A stretch of DNA of 64,000 nt, taken from IMG/VR virus record IMGVR_UViG_3300045125_000140, positions 91,303-155,302 of that record; one strand, 5' to 3'. Numbering within the stretch: position 1 is the stretch's first letter; every line of letters starts with the position of its first letter. Source of the stretch: a virus. Of the stretch, positions 50,902 through 59,508 are shown one piece after another. The position numbers and the translations under genes are program-made. The notes beneath the pieces are model-generated. The model searched no databases and was not told the origin of the DNA. It saw only the letters and a program-made list of their open reading frames with translations.

Positions 50902-53085
50902 TCACTGCGGGACAACGCCGTAGAGTTCCGGCGGTAGCTGAGAGCCGGTGTACATAACAGTAGGGTCGGCCCACGGTAGTAGATTAGGATCCAAAGCCGT
51001 CGTAGACAGCGACGGATTATACACGGGTGACGTTACGGTAAGGGGGCCGTTAGCCACTCTGTCTCCGATAGTCTCTATTGCTTGGGCCGCCTGAGCTCCG
51101 GTAGCCGCCGCGGCGTCTACCGCGTTCTTCCCGGCCTCGGCTAGGTTGCCTAGTGCCCCTGTAACCTGCGTCCCGGCGGCCTGAGCGGACCTACCAACCT
51201 GTTCGGCTACAGATCCAGGAATCTCTGCAAATGTGTTAAATGCCTTTTCTAGCCCGGCAGTCAGCCTTCCGGTATCGATGCTGAGATTGGACAAATCAAT
51301 TACGGGATTTGGTATGTCGACCTGAACTTTTTCGATTGCGTCCGAGATGTTCTTTATATTGGTGCCTACCTCTTCAATAACGTCCGCGAACGTATTTACC
51401 GTACGAGTTCCGATGTCGATCCCCTGTACTGCCGTGTGCGACACAGCCTGAAATGATTCGTCAATAGCATTATTCAGAACGCTTTTGGCAAATGACCCGG
51501 ACTTTTCGAGCGTGACGGTGGGGTCACGAAGTAGAGTAGTGATTCCGGTGGCTACTCCAGGAATGACGCCTCCTGGACCAACAACGACGTCCACGAATCC
51601 TTTACCGAGGACGCCGGCTGCCTGCACCGCATCGCTGGCTATACCGTGAGCGAAGTCCACGACGGCTTTGAAGTTCTGGAACACCTTGTCCATTACGACG
51701 TTGACTTTGTCCGGATTAAGAGTCACCACGCCGCTGAGCAGGTTTTTAACATCGGTAAGGACCGACGTAACATCTTGGGCTAACGAAGTTAGCGTAAACG
51801 TGTTGTGGTGGATCATCATAGCCGAGTTCATCATTATAGCGCCGGACGTGAGGTGTGCGCCCCAGGCTCTTTCGATAATCGCATAGTTGGCGGTTATCGA
51901 GGTAAGATCGCTGTCCATAGCGATCTGGCTGGCTTGAACTCCAAAGCTCTTTGCATTTATAGCGGTGTTATTGCTGTCAATAACTACCGATTTAGATTTT
52001 AAAACGATGCCCGTGTCGGTTATATGGATGGCGGATTCAGTTCCAGCCATCAAGGATATCGAGTTACGGTCGACAACGACGGTCTTGTTTTTGACCTTTA
52101 GGAGCATTCTACCGACGTCGGTATCGAACTCTAATAGACCCCAGTCTCTGAAAATAGTTCGAGATCCGTGGACGGCTAATCCGGGACCTTCCTTAGTGAG
52201 ATACCCCTCGGCATGGAATATCTCCAAAGTTCTTTTATTGTTGGCGCGATCTACTCGATCTAATCGGCGTCGAACAGTTTGAGTGTCGTGGTCGTGCTCG
52301 GTTACAAGGTAGTCTCCGAGTACCTCTCGGCGACCGCGTTTAACTTGCGGACGATAGAACAGCTCGGCGGGTCCCTGGGAATACGCTCCGCCAGGACTGG
52401 GAATAAACCCTTCGATTGTTTCGCGGTCTAGTCGGGCTTCCGTTCCGTTGGCTCGCTCTTTACTTTCGTTTAGCGGATCTGCTCTAACCTCTTCACGCAG
52501 AACGAGGCGCTTAGCTATATCACCCGCAAAGGTAGCATTCGTTTTAAACGTCAGCGTGTTCGAGTATCCGGGACCTCTCGTCACAAAACCTTGCGCCGAC
52601 GTTATGATTTCGCGATCCTCTGCGTCGAAGTACTGGAAACAGCTGGCTGATGATTTTATTTCGATGCTGCCGAACTCGTAAGCGCGAATAAAATTTACAG
52701 GCTTAGAACCGTCGGCCGGTTTAGGAATTACGGACGCATCTCCGGAACCAGTCGGAACATTATCGGTAAAGTTTCTGAACGACGGCAGATTCGGCTTCGG
52801 CTTGTTGGAGAACTTCTCTACGATGTTTCCCGTTATCGAGGCGATAGCCTCTTCGGGCGTCATCTGCCGCTGCTCATCGACGGTTTGCTGGGCTGGAGGA
52901 ATAACTCCAAAGATAACCCATCGATCTCCGGATCTTCCGCAAACTACGCGCTCTCCAGTGACAAATCGGCGCTCTGCTCCAGTTACTAATTGGACAGCGT
53001 ATACGGACCCAAATCCCTCCAACAGCACGCTATATACGTACGTGTCGGCGTTGAATACCGAGATGGTTCCGTTATATAGAATCAT
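50902..53085 (-). CDS. baseplate hub/central spike protein
   Basis: 727 residues. The first 75 residues form an OB-fold-like beta domain (SVYAVQLVTGAERRFVTGER, then VVCGRSGDRWVIFGVI) as in gp5/VgrG-type hub proteins. Residues 290-420 have repeated strands with Val/Ile/Asn (KSVVIDSNNTAINAKSFGV) resembling a beta-helix spike. The C-terminal 250 residues are helical and Ala-rich. No lysozyme domain is seen. ATG overlaps the RNA polymerase stop (ATGA), so the two are translationally coupled. Confidence 0.6.
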   Translation of the reverse strand: MILYNGTISVFNADTYVYSVLLEGFGSVYAVQLVTGAERRFVTGERVVCGRSGDRWVIFGVIPPAQQTVDEQRQMTPEEAIASITGNIVEKFSNKPKPNLPSFRNFTDNVPTGSGDASVIPKPADGSKPVNFIRAYEFGSIEIKSSASCFQYFDAEDREIITSAQGFVTRGPGYSNTLTFKTNATFAGDIAKRLVLREEVRADPLNESKERANGTEARLDRETIEGFIPSPGGAYSQGPAELFYRPQVKRGRREVLGDYLVTEHDHDTQTVRRRLDRVDRANNKRTLEIFHAEGYLTKEGPGLAVHGSRTIFRDWGLLEFDTDVGRMLLKVKNKTVVVDRNSISLMAGTESAIHITDTGIVLKSKSVVIDSNNTAINAKSFGVQASQIAMDSDLTSITANYAIIERAWGAHLTSGAIMMNSAMMIHHNTFTLTSLAQDVTSVLTDVKNLLSGVVTLNPDKVNVVMDKVFQNFKAVVDFAHGIASDAVQAAGVLGKGFVDVVVGPGGVIPGVATGITTLLRDPTVTLEKSGSFAKSVLNNAIDESFQAVSHTAVQGIDIGTRTVNTFADVIEEVGTNIKNISDAIEKVQVDIPNPVIDLSNLSIDTGRLTAGLEKAFNTFAEIPGSVAEQVGRSAQAAGTQVTGALGNLAEAGKNAVDAAAATGAQAAQAIETIGDRVANGPLTVTSPVYNPSLSTTALDPNLLPWADPTVMYTGSQLPPELYGVVPQ

Positions 53086-56000
53086 TTAGTCTTCTTTGGA
53101 AGTCCCGTGTCCGTAACACCGGTCATAGCTAACCGAGTGATGACGTGGCCGCTGGTTCCGGCGTCTGCCTTCAAACCAAGCATCGGTGCCTTCTTCATCG
53201 TTTCGAACAAACGCTCGTGCATCATTCGGCCGATGAAGTCGTCGTTGTGGTGCGGCACCTTCTCGATGCCCAGCATATGAGTGTCGTAAACGATCTTTTT
53301 GGTGAGATGCTTGTTCATCTCTTCGATTGTGTTTACATCCATAATGTCGCCAATATGGATGTGCGCTTTTATGGCGTCACCAGGATCTCGGACTACGGCC
53401 TTGTTGGTCAGCGGCTTTACGACTGTTTCGAAGATCCGGCGCTTAATGTTCACGTCCGAGCTCTTGTAGATATTATCTACCTCGTGAATGATCGCATCCT
53501 GGACCTTCCGAACATCGTTGGTAGCGTGAAGCAGATCTTGCGGACGGAGTAGGCCGCTCAGCGATATCTGCTCGCCGGCGTTAACCATCTGGTTTAGCTT
53601 GACCTTTAACCCGACTTCCTTGGGGACGTAGTGATTAACTTTGTTAATAACAACGTTCCAACCACCCTGCGTAGCCGGGGTTATTGAGGTGACCTTGCCC
53701 GCGACGTTCGCCAAAACCGACTTACCGGTAACGTTCTCGGGCAGCGAGAATATCTGATGGACGCGCTGATATCCGACGCTGTTGGTGCCTAAGCTGCCTG
53801 CCGTATGGAAGGTGCGGAGCGTAAGCTGCGTAGTCGGCTCACCGATGGTCTGGGCAGCAAGAATGCCGATATGGTATCCGATTGGATAGAATCGACCGTC
53901 TTCGCTTGCCCCGAAGCACATCTGGCAAGTACCGTTCTTCGAGCGGCAATACAGCGGGCTGCGAACTTTGATCGTCTTATGCTTAACCGAGACTTCGCGG
54001 ATACGCGCGGGCGTGAGCAGGGTTCCGCGGAGCGGCCCGTTTGCCACGACGCGATCAACTACGTCCTTGCTGTCTATAGGAAGCTCAACGCCCTGATCGG
54101 TTCCGCAATCCTTCTCACGAATAACGTTATCGATATTTGCGTTTACAAGGAGCTTGGTCAGGTAGCCGGTGTCCGCCGTAGACAAGCCTTTATCCATCAA
54201 GCCGCGGCGACCGCCAGGAAGCGTTGACCAGTAGGACCCGATGTCGAATCCTTCGGCAAACGACTTATTGATAATGATCGGGATCGTCTTGCCGGCGTGG
54301 TCCGTAACGGCGACAGGAGATGCCAACATTCGAGTGACCTGGCTCGCCTTGCCGCCCAGAGCGCCTGAGCCGGACGTCAAGGTTACAAAACGATTAGACG
54401 TATCCGAATGCACATCCTTAGAGATCTGCTTGAGCGCGTCTCCGGCGGCCTGGCCGAAGCCGGTTTTGGGGATCTGCTTCTGGGCCACACCAAGAGCGTT
54501 GTCTCGCTTAGCAGTATCAAACTTCAGGTCTCGGAGAGATATAGAGAACCCGATCTCCGTAACGTAGTGATTGCCGAGATCCTTAAGAGTATTAACCAGC
54601 TTAGGAAGCTCAGTCGGCGTTTCCTTAGCTACACCGTTGATAAGTTCAGAAAGCACCTTAGACGTCATGGGTCCGGACAGCTTAAACTTCGCTGGGATGA
54701 TGTGATTGAGCATCACCATTCCAGGGCAGATTATCTTTCCGTTTACGGCGAACGCCGTGTTTGCATTGGCCTTCTTATTCTTGTACAGCGATACGATCTC
54801 TTCTTCGGAGTTCGCCTTTGCCGGCGCGCCCTCCGGCTTGCTCATCAAGTAGAGGCCGAGAACCGTCTCGGCCGCCGGAGCGTGCATCATCTTCCCGCTT
54901 GACGGCGAGAAGAGGTTTTTAGAAGGCAGCAACTTCTCCTTGAGTTCATGCTTGGCTTCCTCAGTGACCGGCACGTGAATACCGGTCGTATCTCCGTCAA
55001 AGTCCATATTATAGCCTTTGACGATAAGAGGATTTACTTGCACGGCTCTCCCGTCTACGAGTCGTGGGTAAAACGCCATAACGTTAAACTTGTGGAGAGA
55101 CGGAGACCGGTTCATGACTACCGGTCTTTCGGCCGCTTCCGCAAGCGCTGCCTTTATCGCGATTGGATCCTGCTTCTCGGTCATCTCGCGAGCCTGAACC
55201 GGCGTGTACCCAAGATTAACCAGGCGGCGAACAATGAACGGTTTGTAGATGGACATCGCCATCTCTTTAGGAATTCCCACCTCATCCAGGCCGAGCTTAG
55301 GATCAGGAATAACCGTTGTTCTGGCCGAGAGGTCTTGTGGGCGAGAGAGGAGTCGGCCCTGGAAGAAGCCGGTCTTATTCTGCACACCCTTGATCTGCTC
55401 TAAGAAACCTTTGAAGTGGCTTTCGCGCGTAATCGGTTCAGTAAGGCCGACCAATCCGCTGACCGACTTGAACAGGTCGCCGCGAAGATCCTGGACTAGC
55501 TTAGGATCGACTTTCATGCTCTTCATGTCCTTAAGAGCATTCGACACCATGAGAACTTCACGATAACCGTGATTAGCGTCGGCCACGTTCAACGACCCGT
55601 CCGGAAGTGGGTACACGGCTCGGAACTTCGGCGGAATAACCGGCACGTACTTATTCATATAAGCTTCGTGCGGCTTGAGGTTTATAGATTTTAATCCGAG
55701 CAGGTACCGGCGCTTTTTGTTATACGAGTCCAGCTTTTGCGCCGACTTCGTATTAAAGATCATTGCGTTTAGCTTGGACAACTCCGCGTCGACATCGATC
55801 TTAGACAGCGCTTCCTTGATCGCGTCTCCGCCGGTGTGCTTGTGTCCGTCGGTAGGAACTATCTTACCGTCTTGCAAGCCTTTGCGCCCGGCCATAATAT
55901 CCAGAATAGTCGCTTCCGGAATACCCAGCACTGCAGCAACTGCTTTCGTCGCAAGCGGATTAACGATCGGCTCCGGCAGTTCGATATGATTCCAGTTGGT

Positions 56001-59000
56001 TCCGCCTATTCCGCCCGTAACTCCTGGATCAAAGAGCCCGCCCTTTTCTGGTTTTAAATCGCTGGCGGTAATAACAGTTGGCTGCTGTATCGCGCCGCTG
56101 GACACACGAAGAATGTCGTGATCCGTTATCGGCAGCGCCTTGATCTTGTCGCCCTCTTTGTGCAGGTGAATGCCCGCACCAAGCATCGTGGCGTTGAACT
56201 TCTCGGCAACAAACGGAACTTTAGGCTTAGGCAGCGGGAGGCCCAGCTGCAAGTTGCGCCAATACTCATCGTTACGATTTGACTTAAGGTGGAACGCGTC
56301 GTGAACAAACTTAGTGGCATCGCCGGCAAGTAGGGCGTACAGCTCGAGTCCGCCGATACGCTGCGCCGACTCTTCGTCGGTCTTAGCAGGCTGCTCATTT
56401 ATTGTATACTCGCCGCCGACACCGCGGGCAGCGAACTTCTTTGCGACCTGATGGCGTAGCTTAATAAAGTGCGTATCTCCAACAAGAACGCGCGGATACT
56501 TCCGGCCACTGATCGGATCGGTGACGGTCTCTTCCCCGTGAGGGTCGAGGCCGGCCTTCTTCAACTCACCTTGAACGTGATCAAGGGTGCTCTTTGATGT
56601 GTCGAAGTTCTTAACCAGGAACGGTTTACCGGTCACCTTGGCGAGCTTGCCCGCAGCCGCCTCATATAGCTGACCTGGATTTACGCGTCCCGGCACGCCC
56701 GCGGGATTAAATAGAACATCGATGGGCTTGCCGTGCTCGTCTTGAAGCATCTCGTTATCGGGAAGAATCTTTACGATAATTCCCTTACCGCCGTGACGAT
56801 GGCTGATCTTGTCGCCGATAACTGCGGCCTCTTCGGTGCTTACAAACACCTTTACAAACTTGCCGGTCTTTACGACTTCCGTAACGACACCGACCGCATC
56901 GTGATCGTACACCGCCGACGAGTCCGACCAGCCACTGCTAAGCGCCTTGTGTAGGCGGGTAAGGTCGTAATCTGCGTGATATTCGTGCTTACGGATTATC
57001 GGAATAAGAAGATCGCCGTGGTGAACCTGTGCGCCCTTCTTGATGATTCCGTCGTTGTCGTATTTACCGCGGTCACGGATGTGGGCGGCCTGGTCCGGGA
57101 AGTTGGCTAAATACGGACCGAGTCCGAGCTTAGCAGACGAATCGACATCGACGCGATACTCGTACTGATGCAGAGACGTAAGCTTTTGGGAAGCGGCGTG
57201 ACTTATCACGAACCCGTCTTCGAAGTTGTACCCCTTGTACGGCATGTACGCGACGCGAAGATTTTTACCGAGCGCGAGTCTGTCGTCCTTGGTAAAGTTA
57301 TTTGTCGCAATTACCTGGCCCTCGGATACCTTATCGCCAACCGCGACGGCTGGCGTATCGTGCATATAGGTATTTCCGTTTAGAGGGTGCTTGTTATTGA
57401 GGTAGTGCTGAACCTTCTTGCCGTTCGCCGACACCTCGATAACGTCTTCGGTTATCTTAGTTACCTTGCCGGAAACCTTTGATCTGACCTGAAGATTTCG
57501 TCCAAATGCCGCATCGTAAGAAACACCGGGGACAAGTTCAGCGCTGACCAGCGGAGCATCCGGATTCTTCAGATTTATGGCCTGCTCGATGTGGCGGTCG
57601 GCATAGCCTACGCGGAGGGCATCGTCCGTATGCAAGAACGGAACCATCTGCGAAGTGAGTCCGAATAGCGCAAAACCGGTCGGGATAATGTACTCGACCT
57701 GCGTTGCCGGCACCTTCTTGATCTCGGCTTGAACTCTAGCCGTGACCGTTGCCGATCGCGGCTTCGGCGGCTTCTTGGTCAGATCATAGTTATCCGGAAA
57801 CGAGATAATCTTCTTATCCAGCTCAGTTACGGTCTTCTCTTCTTCGGCCCCGGTCTTGGCATTTATTACCGCAATAACCATCGCCGTGCCGCGCTTCGAC
57901 ACGGTCGGCGAAAGGTGATTAGTGATACCTACCTTTTGGCCTTCTGGCGTATGCACCGGGTCAAGAACACCGATATGGCTGGGGTGAACTAAACGAATCG
58001 AGTCCGCGACAGCGTGCTGCGAAGTAATGCCGCCTTCGCCCATGGTCGTAACCGTAAGCGGAACGCTAACCATCTCTACCGGATTAGTTTGATCTGCAAA
58101 CCGCGAGAACTCGCTGGTGTTGAAGAACATCTTTATCGGCGTGGTGAACGCGAGAGGCGAAAACGCGCCGGTGATCTTACCGACCCGGTCCATCTTTGAG
58201 GACAGGCCGTATTGAATAGTCTTTAAAGACTTCTCGATCTTTTCCGGAATAAAGTCCTCAAACGAGTGCAGGCTCTTAAACGCCAAGCTCTCGGTATCGT
58301 CCGGCTTTTCCGAACCTTTTGCAATTCTTATGCACTTGGCCGCCGCGTCCAAAAGGGCAGGACCAGTAACCGAGGCGTGAGACTCGTTAAGCGTGATTTT
58401 ATTTACGGCAGGATCGAGCGGTTTCGATCCGAGGAACGTCTTTATCTCTTCCTTAGCCCGGTCTAACGACCCTGGGTACTTGTTGTATGGGCGCAACCTT
58501 TCATATAGCCGCTGCACCTCTTTGTCATCATTAACTTTCGCGTTGGACAACTCGAAGATATCCTTACCCATCACCGATATCATCTGCGCATCGGTGACTC
58601 CGAGGCATCGAAGTACGGTCGTGAGCGGAATATGGAATCCGGTACCGATTCTGAACTTAAACTTGCCGCCCTCTTCGCGATCGAACACGACTCGATACGT
58701 GCCTGCCGCTGAGGTATTTACGAAGGTCTCTACGTTATTATCGTGAGTAAACCGAGAATAGAGGCCAGGCCGTAATCGGAGCTGATTGATCACGTTGAGC
58801 TCTTTACCGTCTACGATAAAAGAGCTCTTGTCGGTCATCGTCGGAAGCAGCGCGACAACTACGCGCTTCGTCTCAACCGTCTTCCCCTGCAAATCTTTAA
58901 GCGTAAGGTTTGCGTATAACTTCGACGCTAGCGTACCCTCGTTCATTCGAACGGTTTTGTGCAGCTTCTTATCGTCGTAGGCGTTAGCGACATCGGACCA

Positions 59001-59117
59001 CATCCAACCATCCGCATCGAGAACATACTTTCGGCCCTGAATAGGAAACGCCTTCTTAATGACGTCCATTGTTCTGGACTTCAGCTCGACAAAACGATCT
59101 TGCGGGGAGTTGAACAT
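53082..59117 (-). CDS. fused beta/beta-prime DNA-directed RNA polymerase
   Basis: 2011 residues, one chain. Beta blocks: HIGVLDPVHTPEGQKVG (381-397), AYMPYKGYNFEDGFVIS (623-639), GDKISHRHGGKGIIVKI (768-784), LFNPAGVPGRVNPGQLYE (802-819). Beta-prime blocks: HIELPEPIVNP (1044-1054), catalytic loop NMDFDGDTTGIH (1370-1381) with the three Asp that hold Mg, SGALGGKASQ (1584-1593), bridge helix around GRRGLMDKGLSTADTGY (1636-1652), zinc Cys 1671, 1724, 1731 and 1734, and trigger loop GEPTTQLTLRTFHTAG (1759-1774). The order is that of cellular RpoB then RpoC. It is shorter than E. coli beta plus beta-prime (2749). The first beta-prime zinc site is missing. It should transcribe phage genes, probably with the sigma at 22923. 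No split or stop is seen. Confidence 0.95.
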   Translation of the reverse strand: MFNSPQDRFVELKSRTMDVIKKAFPIQGRKYVLDADGWMWSDVANAYDDKKLHKTVRMNEGTLASKLYANLTLKDLQGKTVETKRVVVALLPTMTDKSSFIVDGKELNVINQLRLRPGLYSRFTHDNNVETFVNTSAAGTYRVVFDREEGGKFKFRIGTGFHIPLTTVLRCLGVTDAQMISVMGKDIFELSNAKVNDDKEVQRLYERLRPYNKYPGSLDRAKEEIKTFLGSKPLDPAVNKITLNESHASVTGPALLDAAAKCIRIAKGSEKPDDTESLAFKSLHSFEDFIPEKIEKSLKTIQYGLSSKMDRVGKITGAFSPLAFTTPIKMFFNTSEFSRFADQTNPVEMVSVPLTVTTMGEGGITSQHAVADSIRLVHPSHIGVLDPVHTPEGQKVGITNHLSPTVSKRGTAMVIAVINAKTGAEEEKTVTELDKKIISFPDNYDLTKKPPKPRSATVTARVQAEIKKVPATQVEYIIPTGFALFGLTSQMVPFLHTDDALRVGYADRHIEQAINLKNPDAPLVSAELVPGVSYDAAFGRNLQVRSKVSGKVTKITEDVIEVSANGKKVQHYLNNKHPLNGNTYMHDTPAVAVGDKVSEGQVIATNNFTKDDRLALGKNLRVAYMPYKGYNFEDGFVISHAASQKLTSLHQYEYRVDVDSSAKLGLGPYLANFPDQAAHIRDRGKYDNDGIIKKGAQVHHGDLLIPIIRKHEYHADYDLTRLHKALSSGWSDSSAVYDHDAVGVVTEVVKTGKFVKVFVSTEEAAVIGDKISHRHGGKGIIVKILPDNEMLQDEHGKPIDVLFNPAGVPGRVNPGQLYEAAAGKLAKVTGKPFLVKNFDTSKSTLDHVQGELKKAGLDPHGEETVTDPISGRKYPRVLVGDTHFIKLRHQVAKKFAARGVGGEYTINEQPAKTDEESAQRIGGLELYALLAGDATKFVHDAFHLKSNRNDEYWRNLQLGLPLPKPKVPFVAEKFNATMLGAGIHLHKEGDKIKALPITDHDILRVSSGAIQQPTVITASDLKPEKGGLFDPGVTGGIGGTNWNHIELPEPIVNPLATKAVAAVLGIPEATILDIMAGRKGLQDGKIVPTDGHKHTGGDAIKEALSKIDVDAELSKLNAMIFNTKSAQKLDSYNKKRRYLLGLKSINLKPHEAYMNKYVPVIPPKFRAVYPLPDGSLNVADANHGYREVLMVSNALKDMKSMKVDPKLVQDLRGDLFKSVSGLVGLTEPITRESHFKGFLEQIKGVQNKTGFFQGRLLSRPQDLSARTTVIPDPKLGLDEVGIPKEMAMSIYKPFIVRRLVNLGYTPVQAREMTEKQDPIAIKAALAEAAERPVVMNRSPSLHKFNVMAFYPRLVDGRAVQVNPLIVKGYNMDFDGDTTGIHVPVTEEAKHELKEKLLPSKNLFSPSSGKMMHAPAAETVLGLYLMSKPEGAPAKANSEEEIVSLYKNKKANANTAFAVNGKIICPGMVMLNHIIPAKFKLSGPMTSKVLSELINGVAKETPTELPKLVNTLKDLGNHYVTEIGFSISLRDLKFDTAKRDNALGVAQKQIPKTGFGQAAGDALKQISKDVHSDTSNRFVTLTSGSGALGGKASQVTRMLASPVAVTDHAGKTIPIIINKSFAEGFDIGSYWSTLPGGRRGLMDKGLSTADTGYLTKLLVNANIDNVIREKDCGTDQGVELPIDSKDVVDRVVANGPLRGTLLTPARIREVSVKHKTIKVRSPLYCRSKNGTCQMCFGASEDGRFYPIGYHIGILAAQTIGEPTTQLTLRTFHTAGSLGTNSVGYQRVHQIFSLPENVTGKSVLANVAGKVTSITPATQGGWNVVINKVNHYVPKEVGLKVKLNQMVNAGEQISLSGLLRPQDLLHATNDVRKVQDAIIHEVDNIYKSSDVNIKRRIFETVVKPLTNKAVVRDPGDAIKAHIHIGDIMDVNTIEEMNKHLTKKIVYDTHMLGIEKVPHHNDDFIGRMMHERLFETMKKAPMLGLKADAGTSGHVITRLAMTGVTDTGLPKKTK

Positions 59118-59118
59118 A

Positions 59119-59508
59119 TCAGGACATACCCTTCAACTTGGCGCTGTCGTCCTTGCGCAGGGCGGATCCGACCTTGACCAGGGGCAGATCCTCTCCAACT
59201 TCATAGTACTCGATAAAGCAGCGGTAGTCGACGCTGTCCGCGCCACGAACCATGGAGATCTTCTCGCTAACGAACTCATATCGACTAACGTCGTTATGAA
59301 TCATCTGCCACCGCTCCATGTCGGTCGGGATGCTTAGGTCCAGAAGCTCGCAGCGACGCATCTTCGCAAGACCGGCTCGATTATCGATCAATCCAGTTGG
59401 AATAGCCTTGACGCTCTTGGTCGCGAGCTTTGTGCTCATAGCGTCAAGAACTCTCGTAGCCAACTGGTTGGTCACTCGAGACCGGTCTGCGTTGATGTTG
59501 CCGCTCAT
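59119..59508 (-). CDS. hypothetical protein between portal and RNA polymerase
   Basis: 129 residues. ATGA overlap with the portal stop, and its TGA lies one base before the RNA polymerase ATG, so all three are coupled. Helical N-terminus (RVTNQLATRVLDAMSTKLAT), then a beta part (YRCFIEYYEVGEDLPLVKV). No known domain. It could be a portal accessory protein or a polymerase partner. Position cannot decide. Confidence 0.55.
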   Translation of the reverse strand: MSGNINADRSRVTNQLATRVLDAMSTKLATKSVKAIPTGLIDNRAGLAKMRRCELLDLSIPTDMERWQMIHNDVSRYEFVSEKISMVRGADSVDYRCFIEYYEVGEDLPLVKVGSALRKDDSAKLKGMS

